DNA from: Pseudopedobacter sp036379295
GTDB lineage: Bacteria; Bacteroidota; Bacteroidia; Sphingobacteriales; Sphingobacteriaceae
Assembly (NCBI GenBank): GCA_036379295.1
Contig: DASVGY010000043.1
Location: 1 to 18,369, forward strand
Direction of reading: 5' to 3'
Length of the DNA: 18,369 nt
Shown: positions 1 through 7,059 of the stretch, in pieces
How the letters are laid out: each line of letters opens with the position of its first letter
Position numbering within the stretch: the stretch's first letter is position 1
The notes under the pieces: generated by a model
Seen by the model: only the letters and a program-made list of their open reading frames with translations
What the model was told of the DNA's origin: nothing
Databases searched by the model: none
Position numbers and translations under genes: made by a program

Positions 1-99
1 CACGTTTATATCCATGGCGATAGAAGCCTGCTGGAGCAAGGGTTTGATGATATCAAAGGCAAAAACTACATCACTTTGTTTTACGATAAGGAAGCTTAA
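1..99 (+). CDS. 3' end of an unidentified protein gene (partial)
   Basis: An open frame enters from the left edge and ends at TAA (97-99). It encodes 32 residues, starting HVYIHGDRSLLEQGF and ending in ITLFYDKEA. The stretch reads like a globular, soluble protein C-terminus with no membrane segment. I cannot assign a family from so short a tail. The next gene starts 32 bp downstream on the same strand, so the two may be co-transcribed. The frame is supported by amino-acid composition and by its stop lying just before the next gene; the function is unknown. Confidence 0.6.
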   Translation, partial: HVYIHGDRSLLEQGFDDIKGKNYITLFYDKEA

Positions 100-131
100 A
101 CGAACGATTTATTTATTCTTAAATTCGCCAA

Positions 132-1442
132 ATGTTATTAGAAACAATTGATACCCGCCGTAAGGCACTCACTATAAATTTAGATCAAAATATCTACGGT
201 ACTTTTGCCGAAATTGGTGCAGGACAAGAAGTTGCCAGAAACTTTTTTACTGCTGGTGCTGCATCCGGAACCATTGCTAAAACCATGTCGGCTTATGATA
301 TGACTTTTAGTAACGAGATTTATGGTGCAGAAGAATCAGGAAGATATGTTTCTAAATCCCGGTTAGAAAAAATGCTCAACCACGAGTTTGAACTTTTAAC
401 AGAGCGCTTACACGGCGTAAAATATGAGCAGCGCCGGTTTTTCTCATTTGCAGATACCGTTACCACTTTAAATTATAACAAATCAAACGATCCGCATGGT
501 TGGTTGGGTATTAAATTTCAGTTAGAGCCTTGTGGGCCTGCAAATGAAATTATTTTCCACGTTCGTTTGTTAGACAGCGATGCCACCTTACAGCAAAATG
601 TGCTGGGTATTTTGGGTGTTAATTTGGTTTACGCAGCTTTCTTTCATCATAAAAACACCCAGTTGATGATAGAATCTTTGGCCGAAAATTTAAGCACTGG
701 TTCTGTAGAAATTGACTTGATAAGTGTAAAAGGACCAGCTTTTGCGCAGGTTAGCGAGGTTTTGGTGAATTTGTATTTGATACAAAAAGGCTTTTCGCCA
801 GCTGCGGTTTTTATCCCTGAATTAGGGGTTACACAGGCCAAAGATTTAATGTATAAAAAACACCTGATGATATTAAGAACTCGCTTCAATCAAAAAGCAA
901 AGCCCAATTTCGAGCTTTTTAACGATGCCGTTCGTCAGTATAAATTCCGCATGAATATTGAGGATGAGGATGCGCTAACCATGGCCGAACTTACGCTAAA
1001 TAACATGATGGAAACCGCTTCTTTAGAAGACAATGATTTATTAGAAAGAGTTTCAAAAAGGGCTGCCGATATTTTAGCGATGGGACACTCGGTAATTATT
1101 TCCAATTTTGACAGACACAATAAATTGGCAAAATATCTGGCCAAATGCAAACCCACTAGCGTTGGAATTACCACTAACATTGCAAATCTTAAGCATATTT
1201 TTCTATCGGAAAATTATGGTAGCAGTTATACCAATGAACTTTTGGCTTACGTAAGTGATTTGTTCAGCGGAAATGTAAAACTGCTCACTTTTCCTTACCG
1301 CGATATTAAAAACAAAAAAATTGTAACGACTAAAAACTTAGAGGTTTCGCCAGAAGCTAAGCCGCTTTTTGATTTTTTGTTGCTGAATAAATACATTGTT
1401 GATATTGAGGAGTTAGAAGAGGTTACTCAACCGAAACAATGA
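132..1442 (+). CDS. Conserved protein of unknown function
   Basis: This encodes a 436-residue soluble protein with no signal peptide or membrane helix. The N-terminus (RRKALTINLD, then YGTFAEIGAGQEVARNFF at about residues 22-40, then AKTMSAYDMTFS) is a signature I recognise from a conserved family in Bacteroidota and some other phyla. Database entries of this family often carry names such as nicotinate-nucleotide adenylyltransferase or TonB-dependent receptor. Nothing here supports either name: there is no visible (H/T)xGH nucleotidyltransferase motif and no outer-membrane barrel features. Residues about 115-175 (HGWLGIKFQ, EIIFHVRLLD, GILGVNLVYAAFF) form a second conserved block. The gene is 32 bp downstream of the partial gene and convergent with the yajQ homologue. 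The coding call is firm; the function is not known. Confidence 0.85.
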   Translation: MLLETIDTRRKALTINLDQNIYGTFAEIGAGQEVARNFFTAGAASGTIAKTMSAYDMTFSNEIYGAEESGRYVSKSRLEKMLNHEFELLTERLHGVKYEQRRFFSFADTVTTLNYNKSNDPHGWLGIKFQLEPCGPANEIIFHVRLLDSDATLQQNVLGILGVNLVYAAFFHHKNTQLMIESLAENLSTGSVEIDLISVKGPAFAQVSEVLVNLYLIQKGFSPAAVFIPELGVTQAKDLMYKKHLMILRTRFNQKAKPNFELFNDAVRQYKFRMNIEDEDALTMAELTLNNMMETASLEDNDLLERVSKRAADILAMGHSVIISNFDRHNKLAKYLAKCKPTSVGITTNIANLKHIFLSENYGSSYTNELLAYVSDLFSGNVKLLTFPYRDIKNKKIVTTKNLEVSPEAKPLFDFLLLNKYIVDIEELEEVTQPKQ

Positions 1443-1477
1443 TAGGGAGATGTTGTTTTTTAATAATTACTATATTT

Positions 1478-1527
1478 CCTTAGCGTTCTTTACGCAGCTT
1501 TGCGGGTATTGTTTAGTGGTAAATAAA
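1478..1527. repeat. Degenerate copy of a dispersed CTTTGCG-type intergenic repeat
   Basis: The convergent gap between the unknown 436-aa protein and yajQ contains CCTTAGCGTTCTTTACGC, then AGCTTTGCGG, then GTGGTAAATAAAAT. It closely resembles a repeat I remember as very common between genes in Flavobacterium and Pedobacter genomes (CTTTGCGTCTTTGCGGTTAAA-like). Two alternative small hairpins are visible: GCGT/ACGC at 1483-1495 and CGCA/TGCG at 1493-1504. The sequence is seen directly; the repeat identity is from memory and needs a genome-wide count. Confidence 0.5.
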
Positions 1528-1529
1528 AT

Positions 1530-2024
1530 CTAATTCCTCATATTAATATATTGCAAAGGCTGGCCAAAATCTTCAGTTCTACACAAAGCAATCACCGCCT
1601 GTAAATCATCTAGCTTTTTGCCTGTTACCCTAACTTGGTCTTCCATAATAGATGCTTGCACTTTTAAACCAGAATCTTTAATTTTTTTTACCACTTTTTT
1701 AGCAGCCTCCTTATCAATTCCTTCCTTAACCGAAATATCTTTTTTAATCATATTACCGGTAACTGCTATCAACGGCTTTTCAAAATCCAAGGCTTTAGGG
1801 TCGATATTTTGTTTCACAAACCTTGAAATAATTGCATCTGTAATCGCCTTCAACCTCATGTCATTTTCGGTAACTACAGATATAATATTTGCTTTTTTAT
1901 CAAGTTCTATCGTACTTTTAGAAGTGTTAAAATCGTAACGATTTAAAATTTCTTTTTTGGCGTTATTTATCGCATTATCTAAAGTTTGACTATCAATTTT
2001 ACTCACAATATCAAAAGAAGGCAT
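1530..2024 (-). CDS. YajQ-family nucleotide-binding protein
   Basis: The protein has 164 residues, the usual length of the YajQ (DUF520) family. It begins MPSFDIVSKID and keeps the family hallmarks: ALDFEKP near the middle, GNMIKKDI, an alpha-beta repeat with KVQASIMEDQVRVTGKK, and the C-terminal DFGQPLQYINMR. YajQ proteins have two ferredoxin-like domains and are cytoplasmic. In Xanthomonas a member binds cyclic di-GMP, and others bind nucleotides or RNA. The role here cannot be read from sequence. The gene is transcribed alone, convergent with the upstream conserved gene and divergent (58 bp) from the lysine-rich protein gene. The family call is secure; the ligand is unproven. Confidence 0.93.
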   Translation of the reverse strand: MPSFDIVSKIDSQTLDNAINNAKKEILNRYDFNTSKSTIELDKKANIISVVTENDMRLKAITDAIISRFVKQNIDPKALDFEKPLIAVTGNMIKKDISVKEGIDKEAAKKVVKKIKDSGLKVQASIMEDQVRVTGKKLDDLQAVIALCRTEDFGQPLQYINMRN

Positions 2025-2082
2025 ATTTGGACTATTATTTGTTACATTAAAAAAAATAAAGATAAATTTAAAAATTTAAACC

Positions 2083-2724
2083 ATGGCAAGGAAATCTCAG
2101 AAAGCAAATTCATCAAACAAAATTGATAAAAAAGCTAAAGAAAAGCTTGAAATTAGTTTACGTAAAAAAATAAAGGATTTTGTTTTTAGCTTAGGGCATG
2201 ATGCCGAAGAAATTGGCGACGAAATTAAAAAAACAAGTAAAATATTAGCCAAAAGGCTCAATCGCAAGTTAAAAGAAACAAAAAAAACAATTGAAGACAA
2301 GGTAAAAAAGAGCAAAAAAATCAACCCAAAAAAAACAGAAAGTAAAGTTGATGAGATTGTTTTTAAAGCAAAAAAAGAGGCTAAAAAATTAGACAAAAAA
2401 TCCAGTTCGGTTAAAAGTGTGGATGTTTTGCCTACCATTAAAAAAGAAACTAAAAGGGTTGCACCCGTTAAAAAGCCGGTTGTTGCTAAAAGTACCGCAA
2501 CCAAAGCAGTAACTAAAACAGCACCTGTTAAAATTAGCGCAAAAGCAGCGCCGTCAAAAGCTACCCAAAAAACAACTACGGGTAAGGCTTCGGTTAATGC
2601 TCATCCAGAAACTCCGGTAGTAAAAAGGCGGAGGGCTACGGCAACACCCAAATCAGATACTAAACCACAAAACACCGATTTACCCTTAGAGGCAGGTCCA
2701 CGAAACAAATATAAGAGAGGGTAA
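2083..2724 (+). CDS. Lysine-rich histone-H1-like protein
   Basis: The product has 213 residues, of which 52 are Lys and 10 are Arg. Residues about 15-110 are charged and predicted helical or coiled (KEKLEISLRKKIKDFVF, then many KK and KE pairs). Residues about 110-190 are a disordered Ala/Pro/Thr/Lys tail with VAPVKKP, TAPVKIS and KAAPSKATQK units, and an RRR cluster sits at about 181-183. This organisation resembles bacterial H1/Hc1-like nucleoid proteins, which bind DNA non-specifically through a basic tail. I see no globular domain to confirm a family. Long A runs follow from Lys codons, and the frame stays open. It is followed at 2781 by a hairpin that could end its transcript. Function is inferred from composition only. 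Confidence 0.75.
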   Translation: MARKSQKANSSNKIDKKAKEKLEISLRKKIKDFVFSLGHDAEEIGDEIKKTSKILAKRLNRKLKETKKTIEDKVKKSKKINPKKTESKVDEIVFKAKKEAKKLDKKSSSVKSVDVLPTIKKETKRVAPVKKPVVAKSTATKAVTKTAPVKISAKAAPSKATQKTTTGKASVNAHPETPVVKRRRATATPKSDTKPQNTDLPLEAGPRNKYKRG

Positions 2725-2780
2725 TTTAAACCGTTAATATTAAATTAATAATTAATTGATCTCTTATTCGCATTTTTGAT

Positions 2781-2805
2781 GTTCCAGATAAAAAATATCT
2801 GGAAC
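2781..2805 (+). terminator. Perfect 10-bp hairpin before ppk1: terminator or leader element
   Basis: GTTCCAGATA (2781-2790) and TATCTGGAAC (2796-2805) are exact reverse complements around an AAAAA loop, followed by TTCTTTTATTT. It lies 57 bp after the lysine-rich protein's stop and ends only 13 bp before the ppk1 ATG. As an intrinsic terminator it would end the upstream transcript. A ppk1 promoter would then have to lie downstream of it, or in the hairpin's position, where there is little room. If the near-consensus CATTTTTG at 2771-2778 is the -7 box, the hairpin would form in the ppk1 5' leader instead. Confidence 0.65.
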
Positions 2806-2818
2806 TTCTTTTATTTAA

Positions 2819-4879
2819 ATGACTAAAGAAAAAACGCCGTTATTAAACAGAGAAATCAGTTGGCTGCATTTCAACGCGAGGGTTTTGCAAGAAGCCGCAG
2901 ACAAATCTGTCCCTTTGTTAGAAAGAATAAAGTTTTTAGCTATTTTTTCTTCTAATTTAGATGAGTTTTATCGCGTTCGTGTGGCAACGCTCAACCGCTT
3001 AGTCACTGTTGTTAGCAAAACAAAAGACGAATTAGGATTTAACCCTAAAAAAATCCTTAACCAAATAAAGAACATTGTTGTAAAGCAAGAAAAAAAGTTC
3101 AATTTACTGTACGAAGAAATTATCAAACAACTGGCAGAGAACAAGATCTTTTTACTGAACGATCAGCAGTTAAATGTTAGCCGAGGTGCATTTGTAAAAA
3201 GCTATTTTCACGACAAAATTCTTCCGGCTATTGTCCCGATCATTATTGACGAAAATAAGCCCTTTCCAGAACTTAGGGACAGGGTGATTTACTTTTTGGT
3301 AAAACTGAGCCACAACGATAGCGACAGCAAGGCAAAATATGCCCTTATAGAAATTCCCGCGAGTTTACAACGGTTTCTGATTTTACCTGATACCAACGAT
3401 TTAAAATTTATCATTCTGTTAGATGATATCATTAGGTACTGTTTAGATGAAATCTTCTTCATTTTTGATTATCACCATATAGAGGCATACTCTTTACAAG
3501 TAACCCGAGATGCCGAACTTGATTTAGATACAACGGTAAGTGATAAATTTATTGATGCATTATCTAAAAGTTTGCAAAAAAGGAAAAAGGGGAAACCCAT
3601 GCGCTTACTTTACGATAGCAGCATGCCAATTGATATGCTAAATACGGTGGTTTCTAAACTAAACATCCATTCAGAAAGTTTAATTCCGGGTAATAAATAC
3701 CATAATTTCAAAGATTTTATTGCTTTCCCGGGTGTAGGTCCAGATATTTTGCGCTATAAACCGATTAAACCATTAGCGGTTAATGATTTAAGTAAAAACA
3801 GGGGGATGTTAGAACTCATCAAAAAGAAAGATTACCTTATCAATTTACCTTACCAATCTTTTGACTATATCATCCACTTTTTACGCGAAGCAGCAATTGA
3901 CCCTAGGGTAACCACTATTCATATTACACTATATCGCCTGGCAGAAAATTCTAGGATTATCAACGCTTTAATCAACGCATCAAGAAATGGAAAAAAAGTG
4001 GTTTGCCTGATAGAACTTAAGGCTAGATTTGATGAACAAGCTAATATTTACTGGACGGGTAAGTTAGAAGAAGAAGGAGTGGAGGTAAATTACGGAATAA
4101 CCGGCTATAAAGTTCATACAAAAATATGTATGGTTACCCGGATTGAAAAAGGTAAAAAAGCATATTACGCAAACCTTGCCACAGGCAATTACAACGAAAA
4201 AACAGCTAAACTTTATTGCGATCATAGCTTGTTTACCGCAAACGAGCATATCACCAACGAGTTAAGTAAGCTTTTCCAAAACATAGAAAGTAAAAAAATA
4301 TCAAAAGGGTACAAACATTTAATTGTATCGCCAACAGAAACCCGCAAGAAATTATTTTCTTTTATTGATAGGGAAATTAAAAACGCAAAAGCTAAAAAGA
4401 AGGCCTACTTAATTTTAAAAATGAACTCTTTGGCAGATGAGCCTACCATTAAAAAATTATACGATGCCAGTAACGCAGGTGTTCAAATAAAACTTATTGT
4501 AAGAGGCATGTGTTGCTTAATACCCAAACAAAAAGGTTTTAGTGAAAATATTGAAGTAATTTCTATCATTGATAAGTTTTTAGAACATGCCAGGGTTTGG
4601 ATTTTTGCCAACAATGGTAAAGAAGAAGTTTTTTTGCTTTCCGCTGATTTAATGACCAGAAATTTGGATCACAGAATTGAGGTTGGCTTTCCTATTTTCG
4701 ACCCTTCTATCAAAAAAGAAATAAAAGAGTTAATAGAAATTCAGTTGATGGACAACACCAAGGCCCGGGAAATTAACGCTTTAAACAATAACAAATACCG
4801 AAAAACTGGAGTGAAAGTACCTTATCGTACTCAAATTGACTCTTACAATTATTTAAAAAATAAAATTCAACAAAATTGA
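2819..4879 (+). CDS. ppk1: Polyphosphate kinase 1
   Basis: This enzyme reversibly polymerises the gamma-phosphate of ATP into inorganic polyphosphate. The 686-residue length is normal for PPK1. The N-terminal domain is typical (LLNREISWLHFNARVLQEA, then SNLDEFYRVRVA at about 45-56). The catalytic half has two phospholipase-D-like domains: LYRLAENSRI and IELKARFDEQANI at about 371-410, the histidine expected to be phosphorylated in KVHTKICMV (H433), LATGNYNEKTAKLY at about 453-466, and a second conserved histidine in FLEHARVWIF (H590). All expected motifs are intact, so the enzyme should be active and cytoplasmic or membrane-associated. The stop overlaps the start of the Ppx/GppA gene, indicating one operon that makes and probably also degrades or senses polyphosphate. 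Confidence 0.97.
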   Translation: MTKEKTPLLNREISWLHFNARVLQEAADKSVPLLERIKFLAIFSSNLDEFYRVRVATLNRLVTVVSKTKDELGFNPKKILNQIKNIVVKQEKKFNLLYEEIIKQLAENKIFLLNDQQLNVSRGAFVKSYFHDKILPAIVPIIIDENKPFPELRDRVIYFLVKLSHNDSDSKAKYALIEIPASLQRFLILPDTNDLKFIILLDDIIRYCLDEIFFIFDYHHIEAYSLQVTRDAELDLDTTVSDKFIDALSKSLQKRKKGKPMRLLYDSSMPIDMLNTVVSKLNIHSESLIPGNKYHNFKDFIAFPGVGPDILRYKPIKPLAVNDLSKNRGMLELIKKKDYLINLPYQSFDYIIHFLREAAIDPRVTTIHITLYRLAENSRIINALINASRNGKKVVCLIELKARFDEQANIYWTGKLEEEGVEVNYGITGYKVHTKICMVTRIEKGKKAYYANLATGNYNEKTAKLYCDHSLFTANEHITNELSKLFQNIESKKISKGYKHLIVSPTETRKKLFSFIDREIKNAKAKKKAYLILKMNSLADEPTIKKLYDASNAGVQIKLIVRGMCCLIPKQKGFSENIEVISIIDKFLEHARVWIFANNGKEEVFLLSADLMTRNLDHRIEVGFPIFDPSIKKEIKELIEIQLMDNTKAREINALNNNKYRKTGVKVPYRTQIDSYNYLKNKIQQN

Positions 4880-5754
4880 GATACGCAGCTATAGATATCG
4901 GTTCTAACGCCATTAGGTTATTAATTGCCTCCATTTTAACTGATAATGGTAAAACCACTTTCAAAAAAACATCATTAATCAGGGTTCCTTTAAGACTTGG
5001 AGATAATGCTTTTTTAGATCAAAAAATTTCAGATAAGAAATCTGAAGATTTGATAAAAACAATGAGCGCCTTTAAAAACCTAATGGATGTTTACGGGGTT
5101 GAAGACTATATGGCATGCGCTACCTCCGCTTTACGCGAAGCCGAAAACGGCCCCGAACTTGTTAAAAAAATAAAGGAGAGAGCAGCGATAGACCTTGAAA
5201 TTGTTGGAGGTGAAAAAGAAGCAAACATTATTTACTCCAGCCACATTGATCAGGTTTTCGACCACGATAAAAACTACCTGTATATTGATGTGGGCGGCGG
5301 TAGCACAGAATTATCGCTTTTTGCAGAGGGCAAACCGGTAACATCAAAGTCTTTTAATTTAGGTACCATCAGAATTTTAGATGGCAGAGATAAAACCGAA
5401 ACTTGGGACGATTTAAAAAACTGGATAATTACAGAAACCAAAAACTACAAAAACCTGATTGGAATTGGCACCGGCGGAAACATCAATAAATTATTTAGAT
5501 TAGCCGACGGCAAAGAAGGTTCCCCATTAAGTTATGAAAAATTAGAGGCACAATTTGAGTATCTAAATTCCTACACATTAACAGAAAGGATTATTAAACT
5601 CGGTTTAAACCAAGATAGGGCAGATGTGATTATACCGGCTTGTCAGCTGTTTTTAACCGTGATGAAAACTGCAGATATTGAACAAATCCATGTTCCAAAA
5701 GTGGGTATGGTGGATGGGATTATCAATATTTTAATAGAGAAAAATTTCAAATAA
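4876..5754 (+). CDS. ppx: Ppx/GppA-family exopolyphosphatase
   Basis: The product has 292 residues and covers only the two-lobed ASKHA core of the family. E. coli Ppx and GppA are about 500 residues with extra C-terminal domains, so this is the short type. Visible motifs are AAIDIGSNAIRLLIA at 4-18 (phosphate 1), ACATSALREAEN at about 80-91, IVGGEKEANIIY with likely catalytic glutamates at about 109-120, DVGGGSTEL at 138-146 (phosphate 2) and GIGTGGNINKL. The start is TTG at 4876, overlapping the ppk1 stop as TTGA. No in-frame ATG precedes the conserved RYAAIDIGSN, so TTG is the only sensible start. The expected reaction is release of terminal phosphate from polyphosphate. pppGpp phosphatase activity cannot be excluded, but the ppk1 partnership favours polyphosphate. 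Confidence 0.93.
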   Translation: MRYAAIDIGSNAIRLLIASILTDNGKTTFKKTSLIRVPLRLGDNAFLDQKISDKKSEDLIKTMSAFKNLMDVYGVEDYMACATSALREAENGPELVKKIKERAAIDLEIVGGEKEANIIYSSHIDQVFDHDKNYLYIDVGGGSTELSLFAEGKPVTSKSFNLGTIRILDGRDKTETWDDLKNWIITETKNYKNLIGIGTGGNINKLFRLADGKEGSPLSYEKLEAQFEYLNSYTLTERIIKLGLNQDRADVIIPACQLFLTVMKTADIEQIHVPKVGMVDGIINILIEKNFK

Positions 5755-5781
5755 AACCATACAAGCAATTATTTTGTTAAG

Positions 5782-5829
5782 TTGAGCGGAGTCGAAGCCT
5801 ATTCTTTCGAACATTTGTACTCCGCTCAA
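5782..5829. repeat. REP-like inverted repeat in a convergent junction
   Basis: TTGAGCGGAGT (5782-5792) and ACTCCGCTCAA (5819-5829) are perfect 11-bp inverted arms. Between them, CGAA (5793-5796) and TTCG (5806-5809) form an inner stem, leaving a bulge on the right. I recognise the TTGAGCGGAGTCGAAG core as one of the most frequent intergenic repeats in Bacteroidota. It fills the gap between convergent ppx and the PLP enzyme gene, where the hairpin could end both transcripts, although no long T run follows. The structure is directly visible; repeat membership is from memory. Confidence 0.75.
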
Positions 5830-5844
5830 TATAAAAGATACCGA

Positions 5845-6957
5845 TTAAAGAACCGCGTCTAAATCAGCAATTAAATCGTCAATATGTTCTAACCCAACCG
5901 AAACTCTTAATAAATTGGTTGGCGTTTTGGTATCTGCACCTTCAACAGAATACCGGTGTTCAATCAAACTTTCAACGCCGCCCAAACTTGTAGCCTGCGT
6001 AAAAATTTTAAGAGAATTAACTACTTTTTTTGCTTTTTCTTCTCCGTCTTTCAATAAAAAGGATAACATACCACCAAAAGAAATCATTTGTTTAGCTGCC
6101 AATTCATGTTGCGGGTGCGATTTTAATCCAGGATAAAAAACAGCTGATACGGCAGGATGATTTTCTAAATAATTAGCTAAAGCTGTGGTGTTTTCCACAT
6201 GCCCACGCATACGGTAAGGCAAGGTCTTGATGCCTCTGGTTACCAAATAACAATCAAAAGGAGAGGGGACTGCTCCGCCGTAACCCTGCACTATTTTTAT
6301 TTTCTTCCATAAATCAGTGTCTTCTTTGGTAATTAAAGCTCCGCCAGAAACATCACTATGGCCGTTCATAAATTTTGTGGTTGAGTGCATTACAATATCA
6401 GCACCTAAATCAAGGGGTTTTTGGCAAATTGGCGACGCAAAAGTGTTATCAATTACAAACGTGATTTGGTGCTCTTTAGCGATGTGCGCAATTGCAGCAA
6501 TGTCGCAAAGCTTCATTAAAGGATTAGAAGGCGTTTCTGCCCAAATTAACTTGGTTTCCCGCTTAATCGTATTAAATATCCGTTCAACATCCGTAAAATC
6601 AACAAAGTCGAAAGTTAAAATTCCATTAAACATCAATTTTAATTGATTGCGTAAGCCGTGGTACATATCATCCGGGCAGATGATATGACTTCCGGGCGCT
6701 AAAGCTTGAAAAACAGACATTCCTGCGGCATTGCCAGATGAAAAAGCACAAGCATCTACACCATTCTCTAGTTTTGCTAGCACATTTTCAAGCACCTCTC
6801 TGTTCGGATTTGCTGCTCTAGAATACATAAAGCCACCCGGGTAATCACCTTGCGGCCCTCGTAAAAACGTGGTCGATAGGGTGATAGGTTGTACAACAGC
6901 GCCAGTGCTTTTATCAGCATCGTTGCCGGCGTGGATGGCTAATGTTTCAATTTTCAT
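5845..6957 (-). CDS. Cys/Met metabolism PLP-dependent enzyme (cystathionine gamma-synthase or gamma-lyase type)
   Basis: The product has 370 residues, a normal length for the trans-sulfuration family. It has YSRAANPNREVLE (about 45-57) with the YSR that contacts the neighbouring subunit's cofactor phosphate. It also has ETPSNPLMKL (141-150), D170 in VIDNTFASP for the PLP ring nitrogen, the Schiff-base lysine K195 in HSTTKFMNGHSD, and SLGGVESLIEHR near the C-terminus. The usual SSGMAA loop reads SSGNAA (73-78), and the tyrosine motif reads PDDMYHG. Family members share one fold but do beta- or gamma-elimination or replacement, so gamma-synthase, gamma-lyase and methionine gamma-lyase cannot be separated by eye. 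It is transcribed divergently from mqnE and has no sulfur gene next to it. Confidence 0.9.
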   Translation of the reverse strand: MKIETLAIHAGNDADKSTGAVVQPITLSTTFLRGPQGDYPGGFMYSRAANPNREVLENVLAKLENGVDACAFSSGNAAGMSVFQALAPGSHIICPDDMYHGLRNQLKLMFNGILTFDFVDFTDVERIFNTIKRETKLIWAETPSNPLMKLCDIAAIAHIAKEHQITFVIDNTFASPICQKPLDLGADIVMHSTTKFMNGHSDVSGGALITKEDTDLWKKIKIVQGYGGAVPSPFDCYLVTRGIKTLPYRMRGHVENTTALANYLENHPAVSAVFYPGLKSHPQHELAAKQMISFGGMLSFLLKDGEEKAKKVVNSLKIFTQATSLGGVESLIEHRYSVEGADTKTPTNLLRVSVGLEHIDDLIADLDAVL

Positions 6958-6973
6958 TTTTTCTCTTTTTGTT

Positions 6974-6981
6974 CAAACTTA
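6974..6981 (-). promoter_or_regulatory. -7 box of the PLP-enzyme promoter
   Basis: On the minus strand this reads TAAGTTTG, an exact match to the Bacteroidota TAnnTTTG element. It ends 17 bp before the start codon of the PLP enzyme, giving a leader of roughly ten bases. No TTG is visible at the expected upstream spacing, so the call rests on the -7 box alone. Confidence 0.4.
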
Positions 6982-7034
6982 ACACATTCACACTTGTTTT
7001 ACATTAATAAAACCTAATTAAATGGGGTTTTTGC

Positions 7035-7042
7035 TATTTTTG
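7035..7042 (+). promoter_or_regulatory. -7 box of the mqnE operon promoter
   Basis: TATTTTTG matches TAnnTTTG and ends 17 bp before the mqnE ATG, implying a very short leader. The nearest upstream TTG (6994-6996) is too far away for normal -33/-7 spacing. It is divergent from, and geometrically similar to, the -7 box of the PLP-enzyme gene. Confidence 0.4.
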
Positions 7043-7059
7043 ACAAAATTCTAATACAA

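Noticed and set aside
2280..2345. Long A runs that could be a frameshift or slippage site in the lysine-rich gene
   Set aside because: The frame stays open with consistent composition on both sides, and the runs are explained by Lys codons.
2097..2504. Minus-strand open frame with many Leu/Phe residues that looks like a membrane protein
   Set aside because: It is the complement of the lysine-rich gene: AAA codons read as TTT, giving false hydrophobic segments.
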